Shown here: positions 7,658 through 16,588 of the stretch, in pieces
How positions within the stretch are numbered: the first letter of the stretch is position 1
How the letters are laid out: every line of letters starts with the position of its first letter
Assembly (NCBI GenBank): GCA_022828145.1
Contig: JAJEJA010000043.1
Coordinates: forward strand, 62,001 to 126,000
DNA: 64,000 nt
Origin: Candidatus Poribacteria bacterium
Lineage (GTDB): Bacteria > Poribacteria > WGA-4E > WGA-3G
Direction: 5' to 3'
Made by a program: the position numbers and the translations under genes
Notes under the pieces: model-generated
Told to the model about the DNA's origin: nothing
Databases searched by the model: none
The model's input: the letters and a program-made list of their open reading frames with translations, nothing else

Positions 7658-8707
7658 CTATAAACGGGTATCATTAATCGGACTTCCTGAAGGCATCTCT
7701 TGCAATACAGGGATAACATAACTCCGAATTGTCAACCCGTCAATCGTTTCCGTTTCAACTTGCTGTTCAGGATTTTCCCGATGATCAAAAACTATATAAT
7801 ATCCATCCGTCACACCCTCAGTGTTGAGATACGCCGCAAGCTGCTTTTTCCCTGCCTGATAACGATTGTCCCCTCTCCATATCTTTGTTTCTACGATATA
7901 TTTCCGTTGGTTATGCGTGATAATTATGTCCATCCTGCCTCTGCCTGTCTGAACTTCAAGGTGCATAAAACCACCAATGATTTTTACAAATTGATCAAGA
8001 TAAGCAAGCAAGAGATGTCTGCCAACGGACTCTTGTGGTGTATCAGGAACCTGTAGAATTCTAAATCCTGCGCGTCCAATGAAATCTCGGAAGTTATCCA
8101 GTAATGGTTTCATATCAATGTGTCCCGCGGGAGTGAGATAATTAAGAAAACCTTTTCTATTTCCTTCAGATATGTATTCTTCTTCTAATCCATTTATAGT
8201 TGCCTTAAAGGTTTGTAGAATGCAGTACAGATAAATTGGATTAATTATTTCGCACATACCATCTTCACCTCTTGCAATGACACCGTATGTTGCAAGCTCA
8301 TTAATAACGTCACTACGTAAATTGAAGATCACACCATCCTCACGCTCCATAATCCGCATCAGAAGTTTTTCAAAACGCGGATCTCTTTGAATATTGGTCA
8401 GCAGATGTGTGAGATGGGTATTATCCTCCTCAAGTATTTGTGCATGTGCTTCTGAGAAATGTATCATGTCAATCGGTTTAGTTTTCGGAATATCCAGTTC
8501 TTCAGTGAGGATCTGCGAAAATTGGTTGACAAGTACCGGTTGTCCCGCTGTCTGCTTATGGATAGATTCAATCACCTCTGGAGCAAAAGGTTGTCCGACT
8601 TCCTCAGTATATTGTTCAATTAAATTCTGCACCTGCTCAAGTGTAAAGTTTGGGAGATGAAGTATTGTAACACATTCATTTGATGTCGTCAAGGTGCGCG
8701 GATTCAA
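7658..8707 (-). pseudogene. 5'-truncated AAA-like ATPase with PD-(D/E)XK nuclease domain
   Basis: An open frame of 349 codons whose only upstream start (TTG 8707) lies inside miaA. Homology-like sequence begins abruptly at LHLPNFTLEQVQNLIEQY. This corresponds to the C-terminal half of AAA-like ATPases, the helical lid and winged-helix region. The Walker A, Walker B and sensor part is missing. The C-terminal ~150 residues carry a PD-(D/E)XK-type core: GRGRMDIIITHNQRKYIVETKIW, with Asp, then Glu-x-Lys. The whole gene would normally be an ATPase-nuclease fusion. The junction lies almost exactly at the miaA stop, so a deletion or recombination probably removed the 5' half. A shorter nuclease protein could still be made. 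Confidence 0.6.
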
Positions 8708-9614
8708 TCTCTTCCATAATATACCCGCTAACGTTGGGTGTTGATTCCCGATCTATCCATCTTATACGTTTATCTTTACGGAACCACGTCAACTGCCTTT
8801 TCGCAAAGCGACGGGTGTTCTGTTTGAGTTGTTCTATCGCCTCAACATAAGTACATTTTCCATCAAGATACGCTATCAATTCCTTGTAACCGAAACTTTG
8901 GAGGGCAAAGGTGTCCCGCGAATATCCTGCTGCTAACAACGACTCTACTTCTGCTATCAATCCGTTAGCAAGCATTATATCAACTCGTTGTTCAATGCGA
9001 CGATAAAGTATTTCACGAGGCATTGTTAACCCGAAGGCGATGAATGGGTATCGTTGGTTTCCGTTTTGCCATTGCTGCTGGTGTTCGGACATGGGGGTGC
9101 CGGTTAGTTCATAGACTTCAAGTGCACGGATGACGCGTGTTAAGTTGTTCGGGTGGATCCGTTCTGCTGATTCTGGATCGCAAGCGCGGAGCCGATTATG
9201 GAGCGTATCAACTCCGTGTTTTTCTGCCTCTTGTTCAAGGCGTTTTCTGAATGCAGGGGCTGCTGCAGGTCCTTCAAACAAGCCATCAACAATCGATCGG
9301 AAATAGAGACCCGCTCCACCGACAAGCAAAACCTGTTTTTCTCTATTCTGTATATCTGCGATTGCTGCGTCTGCAAGGGATTGATAGTCGGCAACAGAAA
9401 AGGGGTGTGTGATGTCTACACAATCTATGAGATGATGGCGCGCTGCTTGCTGTTCTTCGGAAGTTGGCTTAGCAGTTCCAATATCCATCTGGCGATAGAT
9501 TTGACGGGAATCTACGGAGACAATTTCGCCATCAAGACGTTGTGCAAGCTGAAGTGCTACTTCTGTTTTACCAACTGCTGTGGGACCGAGAAGGCAGATG
9601 AGTTTCGTTTTCAT
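8676..9614 (-). CDS. miaA: tRNA dimethylallyltransferase
   Basis: Transfers the dimethylallyl group from DMAPP to N6 of A37 in tRNAs that read UNN codons. It has 312 aa, the usual length. Visible signatures are the P-loop LLGPTAVGKTEVAL at residues 8-21, the substrate-contacting SVDSRQIYRQMDIGTAKP, HHLIDCVD, and the C-terminal QLKQNTRRFAKRQLTWFRKD. It lies three bases downstream of mnmA, so two wobble/anticodon-loop modification enzymes form one operon. Its 3' end overlaps the truncated AAA/nuclease frame. Confidence 0.97.
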   Translation of the reverse strand: MKTKLICLLGPTAVGKTEVALQLAQRLDGEIVSVDSRQIYRQMDIGTAKPTSEEQQAARHHLIDCVDITHPFSVADYQSLADAAIADIQNREKQVLLVGGAGLYFRSIVDGLFEGPAAAPAFRKRLEQEAEKHGVDTLHNRLRACDPESAERIHPNNLTRVIRALEVYELTGTPMSEHQQQWQNGNQRYPFIAFGLTMPREILYRRIEQRVDIMLANGLIAEVESLLAAGYSRDTFALQSFGYKELIAYLDGKCTYVEAIEQLKQNTRRFAKRQLTWFRKDKRIRWIDRESTPNVSGYIMEEIESAHLDDIK

Positions 9615-9617
9615 CTA

Positions 9618-10709
9618 TCAAGTGTTTTTACGAGCGTCCACAATCCACCCGCCACCGATAACATATTCACCGTCGTAAAAGACGGTGGCTTGTCCGGGAG
9701 TAATTGCACGGCGCGGTTCATCAAATTGGACGACTGCTTCTGTGTCGTTGATAGGTGAGATGGTTGCAGGTCCACCTTCATCACGGGAACGAATTTTGAC
9801 GTGACCACGAATCGGTTCCATCAATCTATCTATAGATATAAGGTTTATACGTTCAACATGCATGGTATCTTCAAGTAGATCGTCGTTTTCTCCCACAACG
9901 ATGGTGTTATCGGATGCGTTGAGTTGCGTCACATAGAGCGGTTTCCCTACTGCTATACCGAGACCCCGTCGTTGTCCAACGGTATAAAACGGCACCCCTT
10001 GATGTTTTCCGAGGACTTTGCCATCCTTGTCAATAATATCGCCACCTTCAATTTTCTCAGGTATTCTATCCTGTATGAAACGTCTATAATTGGTATCTGC
10101 TACGAAACAGAGTTCTTGGCTTTCAATCTTTTCGGCAGTTTTCAATTGATATTTTCGCGCGAGGTCACGCACTTCTGCTTTGGAATATTCACCGAGTGGC
10201 ATCATGGCAGATTGAAGTTGTTCCTGTGTGAGTGCTGCGAGGAAATAGGACTGATCTTTACTGACATTGCGTGCTTTGCGTAGCAGGTGACGTCCTGTTT
10301 CAGGGTGCTGTTCTATACGTGCATAGTGCCCGGTTGCTATGGCATCACATTCTAATGTCTTTGCGAGGTCAAGGAGTTTGCCGAATTTGAGTTCTCGGTT
10401 ACATACCATGCAAGGACTCGGTGTTCTACCGATAAGGTATTCCGCGACGAAATAGTCAATAATCTGTTCTTGAAAAATATCCTCATAGTTCACGCCGTAG
10501 AAAGGGATACCGAGTTGAGTAGCAACACGTCGCGCGTCCTCAATGCCTTCAAGGGAACAGCAATTGGGACGTTCGGGTTCAACTTCAATTGTATCGGGTG
10601 AACCGAGGCGCATGGTGATACCGGTGACATCATAACCTGCATCAACCATCATGGCAGCGGTAACAGAACTATCTACACCACCGCTCATTGCGACGAGGAC
10701 TTTTTTCAT
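9618..10709 (-). CDS. mnmA: tRNA-specific 2-thiouridylase
   Basis: Catalyses s2U34 formation in tRNA-Lys, -Glu and -Gln. It has 363 aa, standard size. The PP-loop AMSGGVDSSV lies at residues 8-17. The catalytic cysteines are in PCMVCNRELKFG and in SQELCFV, and ATGHYAR and GQRRGLGIA are typical family blocks. The C-terminal beta-barrel domain ends in GEYVIGGGWI. It is the first gene of the mnmA-miaA pair and is preceded by a hairpin repeat at 10728-10758. Confidence 0.97.
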   Translation of the reverse strand: MKKVLVAMSGGVDSSVTAAMMVDAGYDVTGITMRLGSPDTIEVEPERPNCCSLEGIEDARRVATQLGIPFYGVNYEDIFQEQIIDYFVAEYLIGRTPSPCMVCNRELKFGKLLDLAKTLECDAIATGHYARIEQHPETGRHLLRKARNVSKDQSYFLAALTQEQLQSAMMPLGEYSKAEVRDLARKYQLKTAEKIESQELCFVADTNYRRFIQDRIPEKIEGGDIIDKDGKVLGKHQGVPFYTVGQRRGLGIAVGKPLYVTQLNASDNTIVVGENDDLLEDTMHVERINLISIDRLMEPIRGHVKIRSRDEGGPATISPINDTEAVVQFDEPRRAITPGQATVFYDGEYVIGGGWIVDARKNT

Positions 10710-10727
10710 TAGGGGTTACCTGAGGGT

Positions 10728-10758
10728 TACGGCACCTGGGGTGTGCCTACTACTATGA
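10728..10758. repeat. Hairpin repeat, GGCAC...GTGCC + TACTACTAT variant
   Basis: TTACGGCACCTGGGGTGTGCC followed by TACTACTATGA is a diverged copy of the 7417 family. The stem remains partly paired and the tail is conserved. It lies in the gap between mnmA and the enolase-superfamily gene and just overlaps the 3' end of the latter. Confidence 0.6.
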
Positions 10759-11916
10759 GACTTGCCAGTGTTCATTACCAGCATATTTTGCATCGTAAAC
10801 GTCTTGATTGAATTCTAACCCGAGACCAGGGGTGTCGGGCACTGTGAACGTTCCATCTGAGAATTCATAACCGGAAACATCTATGACATCACTGGTTAAC
10901 GTTGCGACTTCACCATAAAGAAAATGTGGGATCGTTTTTGCAAATTGGAGGCTGAGGAAGAAGCCGAGCAATGAACCCCAGTTGTGCGGTGCGCATTTCA
11001 CGTTCCCCTCGGAAGCCATATTCGCGAGTCTCCGCCATCCTGTAACGCCGAGTCCTTTCATGTCGTGTTGGATGACATCAATCACACCTGCTTCAAAGAA
11101 CGGATCGTAGAATTCCAATGGTGCTCGTGTTCGGGTTTCACCATCAGCGATTAAGGTATTTAAACCTTTTTCTTGGATATAGGCTTTTAAGTTGCGATAT
11201 AACTCAACATCCTCTTCAAACATCTCCTCAATCCAAAAGACATCACAATTAGTTGTTTCGTCCAAGAAGGTGATGACTTCATCGTAAGTATACGCATTAT
11301 TTGCGTCAACGAGGATATTATAACCTTCTCCTGCAGTGGTTCGTGCAAGTTGCACGAGCTCTATATCCCGTTCCAATCCGGCTTTACGTTCCATGAGATG
11401 ATTCCCGCGTCCTATTTTCATCTTGCAGGCGGTGAATCCATCTGCTAAACTTTTTTTGACGTCGTTTTCGATCCGTTTAAGACCTTCCGCTTTCGTCTCG
11501 TAGAGCAGATCATTGAAATAGATTGTGCTGTCGTAAGCGGGTAAACCGTTCCCATGGGCTTCAGTTCCCATCAGTTGATATGCGGGTTTATCTAGTATTT
11601 TTCCGATAGTATCCCACAGAGCGTTTTCGAATCCACGGTATTCTTCAACGACTCCATTTTCGGGGCTGAGTAGGTCAAAAGGGGTTTTGTTTATAGCAGT
11701 TTTTGCTTCTTCAGCGGCTGATCCCCAACTTGTTGTTCCCCACCCCAGTGTACCGTCGCTTGTATATATGCGCGTAATTCCTTCCCGCCATTTACCGTTG
11801 GGATCAGGTTGTTTTATCTCCTTTGCGCCCGAATTGCATCCGATCGCGGGTTGGTCAATTTCTATTGTAACTTGTTCAATTTTGGTGATCTTGATATCGG
11901 TTGGATAGTTCGGCAT
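10753..11916 (-). CDS. Enolase-superfamily (mandelate racemase/muconate lactonizing-type) enzyme
   Basis: About 387 aa. ATG 11916 is chosen because GGAGG lies eight bases upstream; an ATG at 11931 would contain that site. The capping domain occupies ~1-130. The barrel shows a KxK-type motif (ACKMKIGRG), the metal ligands Asp (LVDANNAY), Glu (FWIEEMF) and a third acidic position (ADGET), then IQHDMKGLG and the late His in CAPHNWGS. Members abstract a proton alpha to a carboxylate, as in sugar-acid dehydratases or racemases. The actual substrate cannot be told from sequence. It follows a HEAT lipoprotein gene almost without a gap. Confidence 0.88.
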   Translation of the reverse strand: MPNYPTDIKITKIEQVTIEIDQPAIGCNSGAKEIKQPDPNGKWREGITRIYTSDGTLGWGTTSWGSAAEEAKTAINKTPFDLLSPENGVVEEYRGFENALWDTIGKILDKPAYQLMGTEAHGNGLPAYDSTIYFNDLLYETKAEGLKRIENDVKKSLADGFTACKMKIGRGNHLMERKAGLERDIELVQLARTTAGEGYNILVDANNAYTYDEVITFLDETTNCDVFWIEEMFEEDVELYRNLKAYIQEKGLNTLIADGETRTRAPLEFYDPFFEAGVIDVIQHDMKGLGVTGWRRLANMASEGNVKCAPHNWGSLLGFFLSLQFAKTIPHFLYGEVATLTSDVIDVSGYEFSDGTFTVPDTPGLGLEFNQDVYDAKYAGNEHWQVS

Positions 11917-11931
11917 GGATTCAACCTCCAT

Positions 11932-13149
11932 TTATTCTGCTTGTTCACCCTCAGGAAGTTCATTGAGTAGTGTGTTCAACTCACTTTTTACAAGATCGTT
12001 TTTTTCTTTAGTCTCATAGTAATTATAGATGGTAGCGGGTAAATTATCGAAAGGGTCTGCTGCCTCAATTTCCTTTACAAGCACAGGTGTACTCATGAGT
12101 TGAACGATACGAATTCTATCCTCATGATTGGTGATTTCGGTTTTCGTCAACAAGTTGATTAGCCGTGGTGCTAAACCATCTGTGAGTCCTTTTTCAGCAT
12201 AGTACTCTAAAGTATTTACAGCAAGTTGCTTGGTTTTTCCACTTGAACTGTTGGTAAGTATATGAACTAAATTATCCACAGCGTTAGCATCAACATGTTC
12301 CCTTAATGCTATTACGATATCTCTGCGTACTTGGTCATCCGTGTCTTTGAGTGCTTCTATGAGTTTTGAAGTAGCAGGTTTATTCAGCAGGACCATTGAT
12401 CTTGCTGCGGCTTGTCTAACTAACACGTTATCTGAATTCAGCCCTGCTTCAATTTCATTTTTGTATGCCTTGTTTCCGAGGCGATATAGCACGACATTAA
12501 TTTCTGTCAGTAAAGCCTTGTCATTGATTATTTTTTTGGATGCTTCCAGTTTTTCTTGAATAACTGGGTCTCCTATATCACCAATTACTCGAATCAATTG
12601 TCTTTTAACATTTTTTGGTGTTTCATCTGCGTTGACAGCAGTTAAGAGTTGTTCGAGTCCGTCGGATCCGATCTGTGTCAAGATTTCCTCAAAACCTTTG
12701 TGTGCATTGGGATGCCGTTTGTTGAGGAAATCCTCTATAATGAGTGGTATAACTGGAGTCCCTTTATAAACCAGAACCTGTTGGGCACTTTTCTGCACAC
12801 GATGTCTTTCATTAAGGACCTTAAAAATCTCATCAATTTCATCAGCATTCAGTGTTTTAAGGCGTGCGTTACGCTGGTTTAGATATTCTGTTTCTAAGTT
12901 ACTACTTTTTAAATATGCAAGGTTTTTTGAAAGTGCGTGGCTATAAGCAATAAGTAATAATGCTCGTGGTTCAGCCTTATCTTTTTCATCTATTTCAGCC
13001 CGTTTGAGATGGGTAATAGATTCTACTGCAAGACCGGCTAATAACAGTTTATCTCTGCCTGGTGATAGTTCAGGAATGATTTGATCTCGCTTACATCCCA
13101 ACGACACAACCCATGCTACAACGAGGCATATCGTTACAAGTTTTTTCAT
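11932..13149 (-). CDS. HEAT-repeat lipoprotein (copy 1)
   Basis: A 405-aa lipoprotein. The signal peptide MKKLVTICLVVAWVVSLGC ends in a lipobox with Cys19. After a ~100-residue helical part sharing ALLLIAY with its neighbour, the rest is alpha-helical pairs of HEAT/PBS-lyase type, for example DNVLVRQAAARSMVLLNKPA and DDQVRRDIVIALREHVDANA. Such solenoids are protein-binding scaffolds. It is a paralog of the gene at 13335-14552; both contain a GLAVES/GLAIEAVDHL-type segment and RVIGDIGD/RVIGEIGD. It lies immediately upstream of the enolase-superfamily gene. Function unknown. Confidence 0.8.
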   Translation of the reverse strand: MKKLVTICLVVAWVVSLGCKRDQIIPELSPGRDKLLLAGLAVESITHLKRAEIDEKDKAEPRALLLIAYSHALSKNLAYLKSSNLETEYLNQRNARLKTLNADEIDEIFKVLNERHRVQKSAQQVLVYKGTPVIPLIIEDFLNKRHPNAHKGFEEILTQIGSDGLEQLLTAVNADETPKNVKRQLIRVIGDIGDPVIQEKLEASKKIINDKALLTEINVVLYRLGNKAYKNEIEAGLNSDNVLVRQAAARSMVLLNKPATSKLIEALKDTDDQVRRDIVIALREHVDANAVDNLVHILTNSSSGKTKQLAVNTLEYYAEKGLTDGLAPRLINLLTKTEITNHEDRIRIVQLMSTPVLVKEIEAADPFDNLPATIYNYYETKEKNDLVKSELNTLLNELPEGEQAE

Positions 13150-13334
13150 GTTCCGTTTATTTTTCCTCCTAACTCAACATATTACAAGGACTTGTGTATA
13201 GTGTAATTCCGGAATGCGTTATTTCTCCGTATTCAACTATCTGATTATGATAAAACATTTACATTTTTGTGTCAAGTTAATATTTATGCTGGACGCGTGA
13301 TTTTGTTTTATCTGTTCTGTCAGCACACATTCTA

Positions 13335-14552
13335 TTATCTGATAGCCCGGAGAAGTTCCCCCAGTGCAGTTTTTACAAAGTCGCTCTCTTCAACATTTGT
13401 GGTATATTCGTAAAGTTTGGTTTCAAGATCATCAAGCAGCATCGCTGCTTTTAGCTGCGTTACCAGCCGGTCTTTAAGGAAATTCGCCAAATTTATCCGG
13501 TCTTTATCACTTTTTACCTCTTGACTAATGAGCAACAGTGCCATAGATCTTGCTAATCCTTTTCTGAGTTCTCCGCCTGCTTCAGTATAGGTTGCGAGTG
13601 TGTTTAGAACAGCGTCCTTTGCTTTTGGTGCGTCCTCTGATTCTGGATCATGGGTACGTCTGAATACATTTAATAATAATTGATGAGCATCTTTGGTTTT
13701 ATGGACTGCTAATGCCTTTGCGATATCGGCAACAACCTGAAAATCTTCGTCTTTTAGTGCATTGATGAGGGTATTTGTATTGACGTTCTTTAGATTTGGC
13801 ATTGCTTTTGCTGCTGCGCGTCGCACGTCAACATCATCCGATTTTAATCCTGTCAGGATCTGCGTTTGATAGCTGCTATCACCGAGTCTATAGAGTGTTG
13901 TGTAGACTTCCAATTTGAAAGCTTCTGACATATTTGTCAGATCAATTGATTTCAACTTATCTACTGCTTTTTTATCGCCGATTTCACCGATCACACGGAT
14001 AAGTGTGATCTTGTTTTCGGGCGTAATTGCTGCATCTGTAATTCTGTTCATGACAGGGTCAACAGCTTCAGTTCCCATCTCTGTCAGAATTGATGGGAAA
14101 TGTTTATGAGCATCAGGGGTTGTTCCATCAGCATAATGGTTTAAGATGACAACTGCAGCCTCTGCCCCCTTATCGGTTAATGCTTGAAACCCGTCTTTTT
14201 GTACCTGTGAACGTTTACTGAGAATTTCTATCATTATTGTCATCTCAGCGTTATTCAGTGCGGCTATTCTTTCATTTCTCTGTTGTTTATACTCATCCTC
14301 AACCTTTTGTGCTTTTGCTGCTTCCGTTGAAAGTGCATAAGAATAGGCGATGATAAGTAGTGCGCGTGCTTCGTCTCTATCTACCTCATTCTTTTCTGCT
14401 TTCGTAAGATGATCGACTGCTTCGATTGCCAGTCCACTCTGGATAAGACTAGCTCTCCCTACCGACAAATGGCTTGGTCCTTTTTGCTGCGTTTTACAGG
14501 CAAAGCATGCAAATAAGATTAACATCATCGGAATAATTTTGAAATACTTCAT
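13335..14552 (-). CDS. HEAT-repeat lipoprotein (copy 2)
   Basis: 405 aa from ATG 14552, which begins a clean lipoprotein signal (MKYFKIIPMMLILFACFAC). A longer frame to 14621 adds a segment that does not look like a signal peptide. Purine-rich sites (GGAGGAGG, AGAAAGG) lie just upstream. It is colinear with the 11932-13149 protein: a shared helical N-terminus (SIGLAIEA-like block, then EARALLIIAYSYALS) and HEAT pairs such as DDVDVRRAAAKAMPNLKNVN. The two genes are a tandem duplication separated by 185 bases and have diverged well. Probably anchored to a membrane and binding protein partners. Confidence 0.78.
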   Translation of the reverse strand: MKYFKIIPMMLILFACFACKTQQKGPSHLSVGRASLIQSGLAIEAVDHLTKAEKNEVDRDEARALLIIAYSYALSTEAAKAQKVEDEYKQQRNERIAALNNAEMTIMIEILSKRSQVQKDGFQALTDKGAEAAVVILNHYADGTTPDAHKHFPSILTEMGTEAVDPVMNRITDAAITPENKITLIRVIGEIGDKKAVDKLKSIDLTNMSEAFKLEVYTTLYRLGDSSYQTQILTGLKSDDVDVRRAAAKAMPNLKNVNTNTLINALKDEDFQVVADIAKALAVHKTKDAHQLLLNVFRRTHDPESEDAPKAKDAVLNTLATYTEAGGELRKGLARSMALLLISQEVKSDKDRINLANFLKDRLVTQLKAAMLLDDLETKLYEYTTNVEESDFVKTALGELLRAIR

Positions 14553-14624
14553 AACCCTTTCTGTTCCTCCTCCATAAGTAATACAGCTATCTATGGTAGC
14601 ATATATTTTTATACATTTCACAAC

Positions 14625-14650
14625 GTGCGATTAGGAAATCGCACCTACCG
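14625..14650. repeat. Palindrome GTGCGATT-AGGA-AATCGCAC + CTACCG
   Basis: An 8-bp stem with an AGGA loop and the tail CTACCG. It has the same core (TTAGGAAA) and tail as 7529-7560 and 15509-15575. The stem sequence differs but remains perfectly paired. The rest of the 14553-14811 gap shows nothing further. Confidence 0.6.
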
Positions 14651-14811
14651 AGGTGTGTAAGTTCTCTTTTAATTCAATTATAAAAATACCACATAAATTG
14701 AAAAAAGTCAATGAAGATTGTGGTGTGTTTCAACGGTGTCAACTTGGTTTTAAATAAGGAAGGTGGGTAAATGAACTACCCACCTACACAACATTTATGT
14801 GACAACCGCAC

Positions 14812-15279
14812 TTATATTTTGTCAAGTTCGCTTAGGACCTGTTCTGCTGTCAACGTATTATCGGGTGGTGCATTCTCTACGTGTTTGAAGGCGATCTTTC
14901 CAGATCCGTCAACGATAAAGACACCGCGTGTTGTGATTCCTACTTCTTCAAGTGCCATCCCATATTCTTTTGATACCTCAAGATTCATATCCGAGAGCAG
15001 CGGAAAATTGACACCCCCAAGGTCTTTACTCCATGCTTTGTGTGCGAAAGTTGAATCTCGGTTTATGGCGATGACGTCGGCATTTTTGGCTTGTATTGCC
15101 TCTAAATTCTCGTTAAAATCCGGTACTTGTTCGGAACACACGGGTGAAAAATCTAACGGATAGAAGAGTATGACCAATTTTTTACCTTGATAATCCGATA
15201 ATGAAACATCATTTGTATCTTCCTGATCTGTTGATCCTGATAAACTGAAATCAGGAGCAGCATTTCCTATTTCTGCCAT
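14812..15279 (-). CDS. Thioredoxin-fold peroxiredoxin, apparent 1-Cys type
   Basis: 155 aa from ATG 15279, with AGGAGG six bases upstream; an in-frame start eight codons earlier lacks support. AhpC/TSA-family peroxidase that reduces hydroperoxides. The active-site segment YPLDFSPVCSEQ matches Pxxx(T/S)xxC, with peroxidatic Cys48 and Ser in place of the common Thr. No other cysteine is present, so a 1-Cys mechanism using an external thiol is expected. Later features (GVFIVDGSGKIAF) are standard. Monocistronic, flanked by hairpin repeats. Confidence 0.9.
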   Translation of the reverse strand: MAEIGNAAPDFSLSGSTDQEDTNDVSLSDYQGKKLVILFYPLDFSPVCSEQVPDFNENLEAIQAKNADVIAINRDSTFAHKAWSKDLGGVNFPLLSDMNLEVSKEYGMALEEVGITTRGVFIVDGSGKIAFKHVENAPPDNTLTAEQVLSELDKI

Positions 15280-15303
15280 TAATAACCTCCTATAGTAACG
15301 CAA

Positions 15304-15652
15304 AAAATGATAAATGAATTTCTATTTAAATGATACCATATATCCGTTAGAAATCCAAATTAAAACGGATGGATATTGGTAAAATTAAGTGACATACCTA
15401 CCTGTCTTGTGGTATGATATAAATATAGGAGCGTCAAGATATTATAGTATAATGTGATGAGAACACCCTATTTATTATAGTGAAATCTATAATTACTTTT
15501 ACATCCCTGGTAGGTGCGGTTTCCTAACCGCACCGGATCCGAGCACACCCGTGCGGTTAGGAAACCGCACCTACCGGGGGTGTTCACCTGTTTTTATTTT
15601 TTACTATAAATCATTTTTGACAAAGGCATTATCTGATAAGGAGTATTTACTA
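15304..15652. other. Divergent intergenic region holding an inverted repeat pair
   Basis: This region separates the minus-strand peroxiredoxin from the plus-strand nucleotidase, so promoters for both must lie here. The only strong structure is the repeat pair at 15509-15575. The 15304-15500 part is AT-rich with no clear element. Confidence 0.4.
15509..15575. repeat. Head-to-head pair of the GGTAGGTGCGGTT palindrome
   Basis: GGTAGGTGCGGTTTCCTAACCGCACC is followed, after a short spacer containing GGATCC, by GTGCGGTTAGGAAACCGCACCTACC. Each copy folds on itself, and the two are inverted relative to each other. This is a BIME-like arrangement of the 7529 family, about 80 bases upstream of the nucleotidase start. 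Confidence 0.7.
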
Positions 15653-16588
15653 ATGCAGCATAAGGATTTTCTGGTTCCAAATGTTATAGGGCTGAAAACC
15701 TACATTGCAAATATAGTTTATTTGATTTTACTGTTCAGTATTCTCACGCCAGCCTTTTCCCAAAGCGATGATCTGTCCTTGTCTAAAACGACGTTTCAAC
15801 TTCTCCATTCTGCAGACATGGAGGGTGGTATTGAGGCACTTGAAAACGCGCCTCGCTTCTCATCTGTATTGAATGCGCTCAAAGTTGAGGTGAAAGATAC
15901 AGTGATCATCGGTGCTGGTGATAGTTATATTCCTGGTCCGTTTTTTGCAGCTGCCAATAATCAGAGTCTTCGTGAAGTTTTAGGAAGAGAAGGTTCAGGG
16001 CGCGCCGATATTCTGATGCTGAACGCGATGGGTTTCATGGCAGGTGCACTTGGAAACCATGAATTTGATGTAGGCACCGGTACACTGGCAAGTTTGATTG
16101 CAGTAGATAGGGAATATGTCGGAACAGCGTTCCCGTTCCTGAGTGCCAACTTAGATTTTAGTTCTGATAGCAATCTCGCTTCGCTTGTTGTTGATCCAGG
16201 CCAGGAAGCAAGCACAATTCCGAATAGTATTACTAAGAGTGTCGTTATCACTACGTCTTCCGGTGTAAAAGTCGGTGTAGTCGGTATGACGACACCACGG
16301 CTCGGTAGTCTTTCTGTGCCTGGGAATGTCGGAATTGCCCCGGCAGATCCTAACGATATGGTGGCTTTGGCAGCTATCGTTCAAGAATCCGTTGATGCAT
16401 TAACGATGGCAGGTATCAATAAGATTATTCTTACTGGACACCTTCAACAGATTAGCCTTGATGAAGAAATTGCAGGATACCTCAAGGATGTTGACATTAT
16501 CATTTCGGGGGTTCAAACACGCTTCTCGCTGATGAAACGGATCGCCTTCATCCCGGTGATATGGCAGACCGTCCCTATCCGATCTTGA
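15653..16588 (+). CDS. 5'-nucleotidase/metallophosphatase, N-terminal part (frameshifted)
   Basis: Begins at ATG 15653 with AAGGAG nine bases upstream. It encodes a signal peptide (hydrophobic run to PAFSQS) and the N-terminal metallophosphatase domain: HSADMEGG, GAGDSYIPG, GALGNHEFDVG and TGHLQQ, the metal-ligand blocks of secreted 5'-nucleotidases (UshA/YfkN type). After VDIIISG the reading frame is lost and stops at 16588. The normal sequence (a GSNT-like loop, LLADETDRLHPGD) is encoded in the next frame. Five Gs at 16507-16511 where six are needed account for it exactly. Treat this and the following entry as one gene of about 960 residues. Confidence 0.8.
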   Translation: MQHKDFLVPNVIGLKTYIANIVYLILLFSILTPAFSQSDDLSLSKTTFQLLHSADMEGGIEALENAPRFSSVLNALKVEVKDTVIIGAGDSYIPGPFFAAANNQSLREVLGREGSGRADILMLNAMGFMAGALGNHEFDVGTGTLASLIAVDREYVGTAFPFLSANLDFSSDSNLASLVVDPGQEASTIPNSITKSVVITTSSGVKVGVVGMTTPRLGSLSVPGNVGIAPADPNDMVALAAIVQESVDALTMAGINKIILTGHLQQISLDEEIAGYLKDVDIIISGVQTRFSLMKRIAFIPVIWQTVPIRS

